From Candidatus Hydrothermarchaeota archaeon (lineage in GTDB: Archaea; Hydrothermarchaeota; Hydrothermarchaeia; Hydrothermarchaeales; WAQR01), in the NCBI GenBank assembly GCA_015520145.1, contig WAQR01000005.1, positions 1-8,235 on the forward strand: 8,235 nucleotides of DNA, given 5' to 3'. Below, piece after piece: positions 1 through 5,479 of this stretch. Under the pieces are notes generated by a model, which was given only the letters and a program-made list of their open reading frames with translations, had not been told where the DNA came from and made no database searches. The number at the start of each line of letters is the position of its first letter. The stretch's first letter is position 1. The position numbers were made by a program, and so were the translations under genes.

Positions 1-1199
1 ATCGGGGTCTTGCATCTCCAGCAGTGCCCGTATCTGTGTGAGATGGTGCCTGATTTCAGCATTGCACCCTTTTGTGTCAGGTCGTTGTTTATTACGCTGT
101 CGTCTTTTTTTGTGGTCAGACCCTGGTATTTCCCTGCCTCGTTTGTGAATTTGCCCTGCCCGTCTACAGGACATATAGGTTCTATGCCGTATGGGATGCA
201 GGCCATGAAGTCTTCCGGTCCATGTCCAGGGGCGCAGTGCACACATCCAGTCCCTTCTTCGAGGCTTACAAAGTCGGCAAGGATGACTGAATAGGCATTT
301 CTGCCTGGCTGTATTTTGATATTGTCTTTTAATGGGTTCTCGTATTTCAGGCCTTCCAGTTCAGCCCCTGTGATGGTCTGGATGACCTCGTATTCGAGAC
401 CGAGATGTTCTTTTAGGAGGGGTGCCAGTTCTTTTGCTATGATTAAAACCCCTTCGTCAGTCTTTGCCCTGACGTACTCGAAGTCAGGGTGGACCATGAC
501 TGCCAGGTTTGCTATAAGTGTCCAGGGTGTGGTCGTCCAGATTAGAATGTATTCGTTTTCCCTGTCCTGCACCGGGAATTTTACATAGATTGATGGGTCT
601 GCCCTCTCTTTGTATTCCAGTTCTGCATCGGCAAGGGCGGTCTCGCACCTGGGGCACCATGTTACGACCCGCAGGTCCTTTGTGATGAGACCTTTTTCGT
701 GTGCCTTTTTGATTGTCCACCAGGCGGCCTCGATATATTCGTCTTTTAGTGTCATGTAAGGGGCGTCCCAGTCCATCCACACGCCGAGGCGTTCGAACTG
801 GCCTGTCATTATGTCGATGTGCTCATATGCCCATTTCTTGCATTCTTCGATGAATATGTCAACCCCTCTCTCTTCTATCTCTTTTTTGTTTTTTATTCCA
901 AGCTTGCCTTCGACCATCACTTCTATGGGGAGGCCGTGACAGTCCCAGCCCGCCTGACGCCTGACGTTTAAACCCTTCATTACAAGATAGCGGACTATCG
1001 CATCTTTTAGTATCTTGTTCCATGCAGTGCCGAGATGAATCGCACCGCTTGCATACGGCGGGCCGTCTAGGAAGTAATATTTGGGCATGTCTTTAGTCCT
1101 GGACTTTGTCTTTTCGTAAGTTTTGTTTTCTTTCCATGACTGCTGGACTGCCTCTTCCAGCTCTTTTAATTTCAGTTCTTTTTTCGCTTTTTTTATCAT
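1..1199 (-). CDS. ileS: Isoleucyl-tRNA synthetase, N-terminal part (runs off left edge)
   Basis: Cytoplasmic class I synthetase that charges tRNA-Ile with isoleucine. I translated the minus strand by hand from the ATG at 1199: 399 codons without a stop to the window edge, so roughly the first 40% of a protein of about 1,000 residues. Visible signatures in order: PPYASGAIHLGT (47-58) with the HIGH-type ATP motif as HLGT; GWDCHGLPIE (84-93); VWMDWDAPY (140-148); a CPRC metal knuckle (182-185); the CP1 editing domain with WTTTPWTL (221-228) and GTGCVHCAPGHGPEDF (316-331), whose Asp330 matches the family's editing aspartate; and HCWRCKTP (392-399), the second CxxC. The KMSKS half lies outside the window. 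The start is supported by GGTGAT at 1204-1209, four bases upstream of the ATG. The gene is divergent from the MtrA-like gene. The assignment is very secure; the 3' end is unseen. Confidence 0.96.
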   Translation of the reverse strand, partial: MIKKAKKELKLKELEEAVQQSWKENKTYEKTKSRTKDMPKYYFLDGPPYASGAIHLGTAWNKILKDAIVRYLVMKGLNVRRQAGWDCHGLPIEVMVEGKLGIKNKKEIEERGVDIFIEECKKWAYEHIDIMTGQFERLGVWMDWDAPYMTLKDEYIEAAWWTIKKAHEKGLITKDLRVVTWCPRCETALADAELEYKERADPSIYVKFPVQDRENEYILIWTTTPWTLIANLAVMVHPDFEYVRAKTDEGVLIIAKELAPLLKEHLGLEYEVIQTITGAELEGLKYENPLKDNIKIQPGRNAYSVILADFVSLEEGTGCVHCAPGHGPEDFMACIPYGIEPICPVDGQGKFTNEAGKYQGLTTKKDDSVINNDLTQKGAMLKSGTISHRYGHCWRCKTP

Positions 1200-1588
1200 C
1201 TCTATCACCAAAACCTGGTAGTGCAGTGTATGTGTAAGTGTATATGTAATAGTGTATAGTGTGGATACTGGTGGATAATGATATTAAAGAGTATATAAAT
1301 CTGATGCTAGTGCCTCCTCAATGAACGTTCTTTAGAGGATTTTGAAAAACCCCTCTCTCTTAGAATTATTAATCCCCCTATCTTCAAAACATATTAATAT
1401 CAGGCCATCAATTCTATAATCATGACATCCTTATTAGCATCCTTATTAGGATACACATTACTGGAAGAATACACACGAGTGGAGCAACTTACTTGGAGAC
1501 ATGTTATCTAAAAATTCAAAAATGAAGTTAATCAAGGACTCTATATGAAATTATCATACAAATTGCCATACAAGGAGAAAGAGATATT
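1200..1588. promoter_or_regulatory. Divergent spacer between ileS and the MtrA-like gene
   Basis: About 390 bases without a credible ORF, tRNA or known riboswitch. For ileS (minus strand), ATTTATATAC read from 1300 to 1291 is a good TATA candidate; it predicts a transcript start near 1270 and a leader of about 70 nt rich in TG/GT (1222-1280). An almost symmetric dyad lies at 1315-1339: TCCTC, then the palindrome GAACGTTC (1323-1330), then GAGGA. It could be an operator or hairpin just upstream of the ileS promoter. For the plus-strand gene, TCTATATGAAA near 1540-1550 is a weak TATA candidate and AAGGAG at 1572-1577 is the ribosome binding site. Tandem duplications occur at 1261-1280, 1426-1449 and 1548-1571. 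Function is inferred from position only. Confidence 0.4.
1426..1449. repeat. Perfect 12-bp tandem duplication (spacer)
   Basis: CATCCTTATTAG occurs twice head to tail at 1426-1437 and 1438-1449. It lies in the divergent spacer with no obvious signal of its own. Two imperfect pairs occur in the same spacer: GTGGATACTG/GTGGATAATG at 1261-1280 (9 of 10 identical) and a 12-mer pair at 1548-1571 (10 of 12 identical) just before the ribosome binding site of the downstream gene. Confidence 0.85.
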
Positions 1589-2443
1589 ATGGCCAAGATT
1601 GACCAGGTTGAAAAAATTCGATATGAACCCTATAAACCCTATAAATCGCCTCCTGTAGTTGCAGGATCCTCTACGTCCTGTGACGGGACGGCCTGTCTTG
1701 TTGCAGTATCGACTCTGGCGAGTGCTGAACTTGCCGGGATATTGGCAGACCGCAGGCCAGAAAAACTCTGTATGGTAGGTAAAACCGAGACAGAGAACCT
1801 TGGTATTGAAAATGTCATCAAAAACATGGTAAAAAATCCCATGATTCGTGTCCTGCTCGTGGTCGGGAAAGAGCCGGAAGGACATTATACTGGTAAGACG
1901 TTCCTTGCCCTATCTAAAAACGGTGTTGATAAAGACATGAGGGTAATCGGTTCTCCTGGTAAACGGCCGGTCCTGCGTAACATTACCCGTGACGAGGTCG
2001 ATGTCTTCCGAAAACACGTCCAGGTAGTGGATATGATTGGATGTGAAGATGTGGAGCGGATAATTGAGAAAGTGGAGGAGCTTTCAAATAAGGTAGGGCT
2101 GGCAAACAGTTGCAGCGAATGTAGAGAAGGATGGACAACGCCTGTACAGAACTCGATTCCACCTCTCATCAAAGCAAAAGCACCTGCAAAGACTGAGATG
2201 GACAGTGCCGGCTATTTTGTCATCACACCACAGCAGGAAAAAGGTATTATTGTGGTGGAACATTATTCTTATGATAACAAATGCCAGCGGGTCATCGAGG
2301 GTAAGGATGCCAGGAGCATATACCAGACGATTATAGAAAACGGCTGGGTTACACAGTTAAGCCATGCCGCATATCTTGGCAGAGAACTTGCAAATGCCCA
2401 GATGTCAATCGAACAGGGATTTAGATATGTACAGGATGGCTGA
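1589..2443 (+). CDS. Soluble MtrA-like corrinoid-domain protein with C-terminal DUF4346 domain
   Basis: 284 residues. Residues about 36-160 match the cytoplasmic domain of MtrA, the cobamide-carrying subunit of tetrahydromethanopterin S-methyltransferase: GKTETENLGIENVIKN (64-79), VGKEPEGHYTGKTF (92-105) and VVDMIGCEDVERI (147-159). His99 in EGHYTG aligns, from memory of the family, with the histidine (about residue 84) that ligates cobalt in MtrA. Residues about 207-284 look like DUF4346 (AGYFVITPQ; NGWVTQLSHAAYLGREL; SIEQGF near the end). There is no C-terminal membrane helix as in true MtrA, so the protein should be cytoplasmic. Cysteines 31/36 and a CSEC pair (175/178) between the domains could bind metal or an Fe-S cluster. 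Start: ATG with AAGGAG at 1572-1577. A 9-bp in-frame duplication gives PYKPYK near the N-terminus. It stands alone, 210 bp before the ribosomal operon. Fold assignment is good; substrate and reaction are unknown. Confidence 0.8.
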   Translation: MAKIDQVEKIRYEPYKPYKSPPVVAGSSTSCDGTACLVAVSTLASAELAGILADRRPEKLCMVGKTETENLGIENVIKNMVKNPMIRVLLVVGKEPEGHYTGKTFLALSKNGVDKDMRVIGSPGKRPVLRNITRDEVDVFRKHVQVVDMIGCEDVERIIEKVEELSNKVGLANSCSECREGWTTPVQNSIPPLIKAKAPAKTEMDSAGYFVITPQQEKGIIVVEHYSYDNKCQRVIEGKDARSIYQTIIENGWVTQLSHAAYLGRELANAQMSIEQGFRYVQDG

Positions 2444-2456
2444 GTATGCTGAGTAT
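2439..2456. repeat. Perfect 9-bp tandem duplication spanning a stop codon
   Basis: GCTGAGTAT occurs at 2439-2447 and again at 2448-2456. The first copy contains the TGA stop of the MtrA-like gene (2441-2443), so the duplication reaches from the last codon into the 3' flank. Confidence 0.85.
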
Positions 2457-2471
2457 CTGTGGCGTATCTGG

Positions 2472-2507
2472 GTTAGATATAGTTAGATATAGTTAGACAT
2501 TAGACAT
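2472..2507. repeat. Tandem 10-bp and 7-bp duplications
   Basis: GTTAGATATA is repeated at 2472-2481 and 2482-2491, followed by a partial third copy (GTTAGACAT). Within that, TAGACAT is itself repeated at 2494-2500 and 2501-2507. The nesting suggests successive local duplication events. No coding frame or protein-binding site is evident. Confidence 0.8.
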
Positions 2508-2516
2508 GTCAGACAC

Positions 2517-2540
2517 ATATGTTTTTAAATATGTTTTTAA
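2517..2540. repeat. Perfect 12-bp tandem duplication with T5 tracts
   Basis: ATATGTTTTTAA occurs at 2517-2528 and 2529-2540, and the next bases begin a degenerate third copy. Each unit carries a T5 run, so the duplication doubles a possible U-rich terminator and builds the AT-rich stretch that could also serve as the TATA region of the ribosomal operon. Confidence 0.85.
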
Positions 2541-2629
2541 AAATATTATCCTTGATAAGAATTTTCTTACACGTCATCAGGCAAAGCCGTGGCTCGTGGC
2601 AGGCTGGCAGCGGCAGGCTTTGAAGAATA

Positions 2630-2651
2630 TTGAGGAATAGTTGAGGAATAG
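2630..2651 (+). promoter_or_regulatory. Duplicated Shine-Dalgarno site of rpl18e (11-bp tandem repeat)
   Basis: TTGAGGAATAG is present twice, at 2630-2640 and 2641-2651, directly before the ATG at 2654. The GAGG of the second copy (2643-2646) lies seven bases from the start, a normal distance, and the first copy offers an identical site 11 bases further upstream. The leader therefore carries two equivalent ribosome-binding sequences, of which only the second is well spaced. Confidence 0.75.
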
Positions 2652-2653
2652 AA

Positions 2654-3016
2654 ATGAAAAAGAGTAGATCAACAAACCCGGTATTGACAGGAATAATCGA
2701 AGAACTCATCAGGATGACATATAAAGAAGATGCCCCTATCTGGCGGGACATTGCAGTCAGGCTTTCCAGGCCTTCAAGAATAAGAGCAAAAGTTAACTTA
2801 AGCAGGATATCACGACACACAAAAGAGAATGATATAGTTGCAGTACCTGGAAAGGTGCTTGGTTCAGGGGTGATTGACCATCCACTAACTGTAGCAGCGC
2901 TCAGTTTCTCAAAGACCGCCAGGGAAAAGATAATCTCACCTGGTGGAAAATGCATAACTTTTAGTGACCTAATGGAAACAGTCCCAAAAGGAACCAATGT
3001 AAAGATCATGGAGTAG
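2654..3016 (+). CDS. rpl18e: Large-subunit ribosomal protein L18e
   Basis: Archaeal homologue of eukaryotic L18, a 23S-rRNA-binding protein of the 50S subunit. The 120 residues match the usual length. Recognisable stretches are TNPVLTGIIEELIR (residues 7-20), APIWRDIAVRLSRPSRIRAKVNLSRI and VAVPGKVLGSGVIDHPLTVAALSFS, followed by the terminal VPKGTNVKIME. It is rich in Lys and Arg, as expected for rRNA binding. The start ATG at 2654 has a duplicated GAGG site. It is the first gene of a three-gene ribosomal operon; its last codons (ATGGAGTAG) contain the GGAG that serves the next gene, so translation of the two is probably coupled. It ends in TAG, evidence that TAG is an ordinary stop here. Confidence 0.96.
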   Translation: MKKSRSTNPVLTGIIEELIRMTYKEDAPIWRDIAVRLSRPSRIRAKVNLSRISRHTKENDIVAVPGKVLGSGVIDHPLTVAALSFSKTAREKIISPGGKCITFSDLMETVPKGTNVKIME

Positions 3017-3021
3017 ATATC

Positions 3022-3441
3022 GTGAAAGTAATAGATGCAACCAATCTAATTGTCGGAAGAATGGCATCTGCTGTAGCAAAAGAACTAACGCGCGGGGAAT
3101 CGGTTGTAATCGTTAATGCAGAGAAGAGTATAATAACCGGGAACAGGGAATCTATACTAAATAAATACAAAAAAAGGAGAGAAAGGAGCAGCATAGTAAA
3201 CCCTGCAAGACATGGCCCATTCTTTCCCAGGACTCCGGAAGGGATAATCCGGCGGGCTGTGAGAGGGATGCTCCCTTATAAAAAGGCGATGGGAAAAGAG
3301 GCGTTTAAAAGGTTGAAGGTCTTTGCAGGCCTGCCAGATGAGTTCAAGGAAAGTAAATTTGTGACACTCGATAACGCAGATGTCAGTAAACTCAAGATTC
3401 CAAAATATATCAAATTAAGAGAAATAAGCAGACTCCTCTAA
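3022..3441 (+). CDS. rpl13: Large-subunit ribosomal protein uL13
   Basis: 50S subunit protein, 139 residues, the normal archaeal length. Diagnostic stretches are DATNLIVGRMASAVAKEL (residues 5-22), VVIVNAEKSIITGN, the basic HGPFFPRTPEGIIRRAVRGM and LPYKKAMGKEAFKRLKVFAG. It starts with GTG at 3022; GGAG at 3010-3013, eight bases upstream, lies inside the end of rpl18e, from which it is separated by five bases. The ATG-free start is credible because the conserved MKVIDATNLIVGR begins exactly there. It is co-transcribed with rpl18e and rps9, as in many archaea. Confidence 0.96.
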   Translation: MKVIDATNLIVGRMASAVAKELTRGESVVIVNAEKSIITGNRESILNKYKKRRERSSIVNPARHGPFFPRTPEGIIRRAVRGMLPYKKAMGKEAFKRLKVFAGLPDEFKESKFVTLDNADVSKLKIPKYIKLREISRLL

Positions 3442-3449
3442 AGCTGAAG

Positions 3450-3481
3450 TTTGAGGTGATTTAGATTTGAGGTGATTTAGA
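3450..3481 (+). promoter_or_regulatory. Perfect 16-bp tandem duplication of the rps9 Shine-Dalgarno site
   Basis: TTTGAGGTGATTTAGA occurs twice in direct succession (3450-3465, 3466-3481). Each copy holds GAGGTGAT, fully complementary to the expected archaeal 16S 3' tail. The second site (3469-3476) sits four bases before the ATA at 3481, which is close to optimal; the first is 16 bases further upstream. Both copies contain a TAG in the rps9 side of the sequence, and the second TAG (3478-3480) is in frame with rps9. Confidence 0.85.
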
Positions 3482-3879
3482 TAAAGGTTATTAAAACATC
3501 TGGAAAGAGAAAGACGGCAATCGCAAGTGCAACAATCAGAGAAGGTAAAGGCAGAATAAGGATAAATAAGAAACCTATAGAAATAATAGAACCTGAGATG
3601 GCACGAATGAAGATGATAGAGCCGCTGACACTGGCAGGAGATCTGGCAGGTAAAGTGGATATAGATGCCACAGTGAGAGGCGGGGGTATAATGGGACAGG
3701 CAGATGCTGTAAGGACTGCTATAGGGCGGGGCCTTGTAGAGTTTAGTGGAGACATGAAACTTAAAGAGATATTCATGGAATATGACAAGACGATTATAAA
3801 AGGCGACCACAGGCGCAAAGAGACAAAGAAATATGGCGGCAAAGGTGCCAGGTCAAAGAAGCAGAAGTCGTACCGGTGA
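3481..3879 (+). CDS. rps9: Small-subunit ribosomal protein uS9, apparent AUA start
   Basis: 30S subunit protein whose C-terminal basic tail reaches the P-site tRNA. The open frame from 3481 encodes 132 residues, the normal archaeal length: KVIKTSGKRKTAIA at the N-terminus, EGKGRIRINKKPIEIIEPEMARMKMIEP, GGGIMGQADAVRTAIGRGLVE, and the classic end KKQKSYR. The conserved N-terminus has no ATG, GTG or TTG. The codon preceding 3481 is TAG, and ATA sits where Met1 should be, four bases after a perfect GAGGTGAT. The first ATG (3598) would delete 39 conserved residues and is implausible. Alternatives are ATT at 3490, a sequencing error (ATG read as ATA), or reading through the TAG from a GTG at 3472. 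It is the third gene of the ribosomal operon, and convergent with the CBS gene. Family identity is certain; the start is inferred. Confidence 0.9.
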   Translation: MKVIKTSGKRKTAIASATIREGKGRIRINKKPIEIIEPEMARMKMIEPLTLAGDLAGKVDIDATVRGGGIMGQADAVRTAIGRGLVEFSGDMKLKEIFMEYDKTIIKGDHRRKETKKYGGKGARSKKQKSYR

Positions 3880-3915
3880 ATTTACGAATTTACAGGTGCA
3901 TTTAGGTATTTAGGG
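3878..3915. repeat. Short tandem duplications at the rps9 3' end
   Basis: GAATTTAC is duplicated at 3878-3885 and 3886-3893; the first copy begins inside the TGA stop of rps9 (3877-3879). Seven bases on, ATTTAGGT/ATTTAGGG (3900-3907, 3908-3915) differ at one base. They repeat the pattern seen at the other gene borders. Confidence 0.7.
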
Positions 3916-3919
3916 AATT

Positions 3920-3961
3920 TTATAAGTTTTGTCTATCCCTGCGGCTAGATAGAACTTATAA
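3920..3961 (+). terminator. Long hairpin at the convergent rps9/CBS junction, possible terminator
   Basis: TTATAAGTT (3920-3928) is perfectly complementary to AACTTATAA (3953-3961). Continuing inward, 3929-3935 pairs with 3946-3952 through two G-U pairs and five Watson-Crick pairs, giving a 16-bp stem around a 10-nt loop (3936-3945). The two wobbles are G-U only in the plus-strand RNA; in the minus-strand RNA they become A-C mismatches, so the plus-strand (rps9) transcript folds better. The right arm lies inside the last codons of the CBS gene and the loop edge touches its TAG stop. No strong T-run follows, so it may stabilise the 3' end rather than act as a classical terminator. Confidence 0.5.
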
Positions 3962-4406
3962 TATCTCCTCTTGTGATAATCCCCACAAGCCTATTGTTGT
4001 CCACGACTGGGAGCCTGTTTATATCACTTTGCGCCATTATCCTCGCTGCCCTTGAGATATCCTCATCTTTGGAAATATAGATCACCCCTTTTGTCATTAT
4101 ATCTTTGACTTTTGCAGATGCCACCTTTTTCATGGTATCAGAAATTTTGTCAAGCCCAAGTTTCATTCTCAAGGGGAGTTCTATGACGTCGAACGGGCTT
4201 GGGAGGATGGTATTTATGTCTATGTCATGGCTTTGGATCAGTTTCATCAAATCAGTTTCGCTTACAATCCCTACAACCCTGTCATCCTTAACTACTGGAG
4301 CGCCGCTTATCTTCTTCTCTCTCAGTATCCTTGCAGCATCATATACGGAATCATCAGGTGAAAACGTTATTACTTCCTTTATCATGATATCCTTTACTTT
4401 CGTCAT
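3945..4406 (-). CDS. Stand-alone tandem CBS-domain protein
   Basis: A 153-residue protein made almost wholly of two CBS domains, a Bateman module that in other proteins binds AMP, ATP or S-adenosyl compounds. CBS1 covers about residues 1-62 (KVKDIMIKEVITFSPDDSV, SGAPVVKDDRVVGIVSETDL) and CBS2 about residues 96-153 (KVKDIMTKGVIYISKDEDIS, NRLPVVDNNRLVGIITRGDI). No catalytic, DNA-binding or membrane domain is attached, so it probably acts as a ligand sensor on a partner. I chose the ATG at 4406; a GTG at 4415 would add three residues, but its nearest purine-rich site is too close. It follows argC on the same strand by about 40 bp with no U-rich terminator between, so the two are probably co-transcribed. 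Its stop is TAG, inside a strong hairpin. Ligand and target are unknown. Confidence 0.88.
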   Translation of the reverse strand: MTKVKDIMIKEVITFSPDDSVYDAARILREKKISGAPVVKDDRVVGIVSETDLMKLIQSHDIDINTILPSPFDVIELPLRMKLGLDKISDTMKKVASAKVKDIMTKGVIYISKDEDISRAARIMAQSDINRLPVVDNNRLVGIITRGDIISSI

Positions 4407-4447
4407 ATTGTCCACTTTCCCTAATGTTTTTTTATTTTTTTACTTTT

Positions 4448-5479
4448 TTATGGGTGCAGGCCGATGTCTTTAAGCCCTTTTGTCTCATCAAATCCTGCCA
4501 TGATATTCATATTCTGAACTGCCTGGCCGGACGCGCCTTTTACGAGATTGTCGTGCACAGCGACTATCACAAGCCTGTTCCTTTCCTCGTCTATTTCAAA
4601 ACATCCTATGTCAAGATAATTTGTGCCCCTTGACGCACTCATCCTCGGGATCTCGCCTTCTGCCCATATGCGGACAAACGGTTTGCGCCTGTAGAAATCA
4701 GAATATATCTGCCGGACATCCTGGCCTGTTACATCTTTTTTGAGAAACGTGTGGATTGTGGTCACCATGCCCCTGATTACAGGTACTATGTGCGGTACAA
4801 ATGATATCCTGACATCCCTATCAAATTGCCTCAATCCCTGCTCGATTTCAGGGAGATGTCTGTGGGCAATGACCCTGTATGGCATAACGCTGTCATGTGC
4901 CATGCAGAAGTGGTTTGTAAGACTCGGGGACGCGCCCGCACCTGAGATGCCACTCTTTGAATCTACCACTATCCTGGCAGGGTCTATCAGGCCGGCGTTC
5001 AATGCAGGTGCAAGACCCAGGATTGCGGTTGTCGGGTAGCAGCCGGGGTTTGCAACAAGATTTGCGTTTTTAATATCTGTCTTGTAAAGTTCTGGCAGGC
5101 CGTAGATTGCACTGATCTCTGGATGCTCGTGTTTCAATCCGTAATACTTTTCATATCTCGAGGTATCAGAGAACCTGAAATCGCCGCTTAAATCAACTAC
5201 CTTTGTGTCTTCTTCTAAAATCTTGGGGACAGCCTTCATTGAGACGCCGTGAGGTGTTGCTGTGAAGACAAAATCAGATCTCAAGGCAACCTCTTCTGGT
5301 GAGAGATTCGAGAATTCCATGTCCAGGATGCCCTTTAGATTTGGGTGAACGCGGGATATCTCTTTACCCTCATATCTCCTGGAGGTCGCACATACAATCT
5401 CGCAGGCGTTGTGTTTTGCCAGTATCCTTAAAAGTTCACCGCCGGTATACCCGGATGCGCCAATTATCCCTATTTTCAT
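4448..5479 (-). CDS. argC: N-acetyl-gamma-glutamyl-phosphate reductase
   Basis: Cytosolic NADPH-dependent enzyme reducing N-acetyl-glutamyl-5-phosphate to the semialdehyde, the third step of arginine synthesis. The 343 residues fit the family. An N-terminal Rossmann motif GIIGASGYTGGEL (4-16) is followed by ATPHGVS (74-80), VVDLSGDFR (94-102), the catalytic NPGCYPTTA with Cys147, SGISGAGA (176-183), and HRHLPEIEQ (206-214), which supplies the catalytic histidine. The C-terminal VKGASGQAVQNMN (313-325) is also diagnostic. Start: ATG at 5479, with a weak purine-rich AGGGAAAAG upstream. In some archaea the same family also serves lysine synthesis on a LysW carrier; no other arg or lys gene is in view to decide this. 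It heads a probable two-gene unit with the CBS protein and is divergent from the DUF89 gene. Confidence 0.95.
   Translation of the reverse strand: MKIGIIGASGYTGGELLRILAKHNACEIVCATSRRYEGKEISRVHPNLKGILDMEFSNLSPEEVALRSDFVFTATPHGVSMKAVPKILEEDTKVVDLSGDFRFSDTSRYEKYYGLKHEHPEISAIYGLPELYKTDIKNANLVANPGCYPTTAILGLAPALNAGLIDPARIVVDSKSGISGAGASPSLTNHFCMAHDSVMPYRVIAHRHLPEIEQGLRQFDRDVRISFVPHIVPVIRGMVTTIHTFLKKDVTGQDVRQIYSDFYRRKPFVRIWAEGEIPRMSASRGTNYLDIGCFEIDEERNRLVIVAVHDNLVKGASGQAVQNMNIMAGFDETKGLKDIGLHP

Larger units (their letters stand above)
2444..2653 (+). promoter_or_regulatory. Spacer and probable leader/promoter of the rpl18e-rpl13-rps9 operon
   Basis: This 210-bp spacer carries three kinds of signal. 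AT-rich elements with T5 tracts at 2522-2526 and 2534-2538 could terminate the MtrA-like transcript, while TTTTTAAAAATATT (2534-2547) could be the TATA region of the ribosomal operon, predicting a start near 2565. A GC-rich island follows at about 2585-2620, with CAAAGCC (2582-2588) complementary to GGCTTTG (2616-2622) and an inner motif GGCAGGCT/GGCAGC/GGCAGGCT. That would place a structured element inside the predicted leader, which is suggestive of ribosomal-protein feedback control but unproven. The last part holds the duplicated Shine-Dalgarno site of rpl18e. I saw no tRNA or small gene here. Confidence 0.4.

Noticed and set aside
484..780. 98-residue minus-strand frame
   Set aside because: It is an out-of-frame shadow of ileS, whose true frame is continuous through the same bases with all expected motifs.
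1273..1306. C/D-box guide RNA suggested by AATGATA and CTGATG
   Set aside because: The boxes overlap or are too closely spaced and no terminal D box follows.
2439..2651. CRISPR-like or IS-derived repeat array in the spacer before rpl18e
   Set aside because: Units are 7-12 bp, all different and directly adjacent without spacers; no transposase or terminal repeats.
2509..3009. 166-residue minus-strand frame opposite rpl18e
   Set aside because: Antisense to a certain ribosomal protein gene, low-complexity and without recognisable motifs.
3472..3480. UAG at 3478 read as pyrrolysine from a GTG start at 3472
   Set aside because: The GTG lies inside the Shine-Dalgarno site itself, uS9 does not need the extra residues, and TAG ends rpl18e and the CBS gene normally.
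3598..3879. rps9 starting at the ATG at 3598
   Set aside because: This would remove 39 conserved N-terminal residues and has no suitable ribosome binding site, while a perfect one sits before 3481.
4425..4447. T-rich run between argC and the CBS gene as a terminator
   Set aside because: It is T-rich on the plus strand only; the minus-strand transcript of these genes would be A-rich there, which does not terminate archaeal RNA polymerase.
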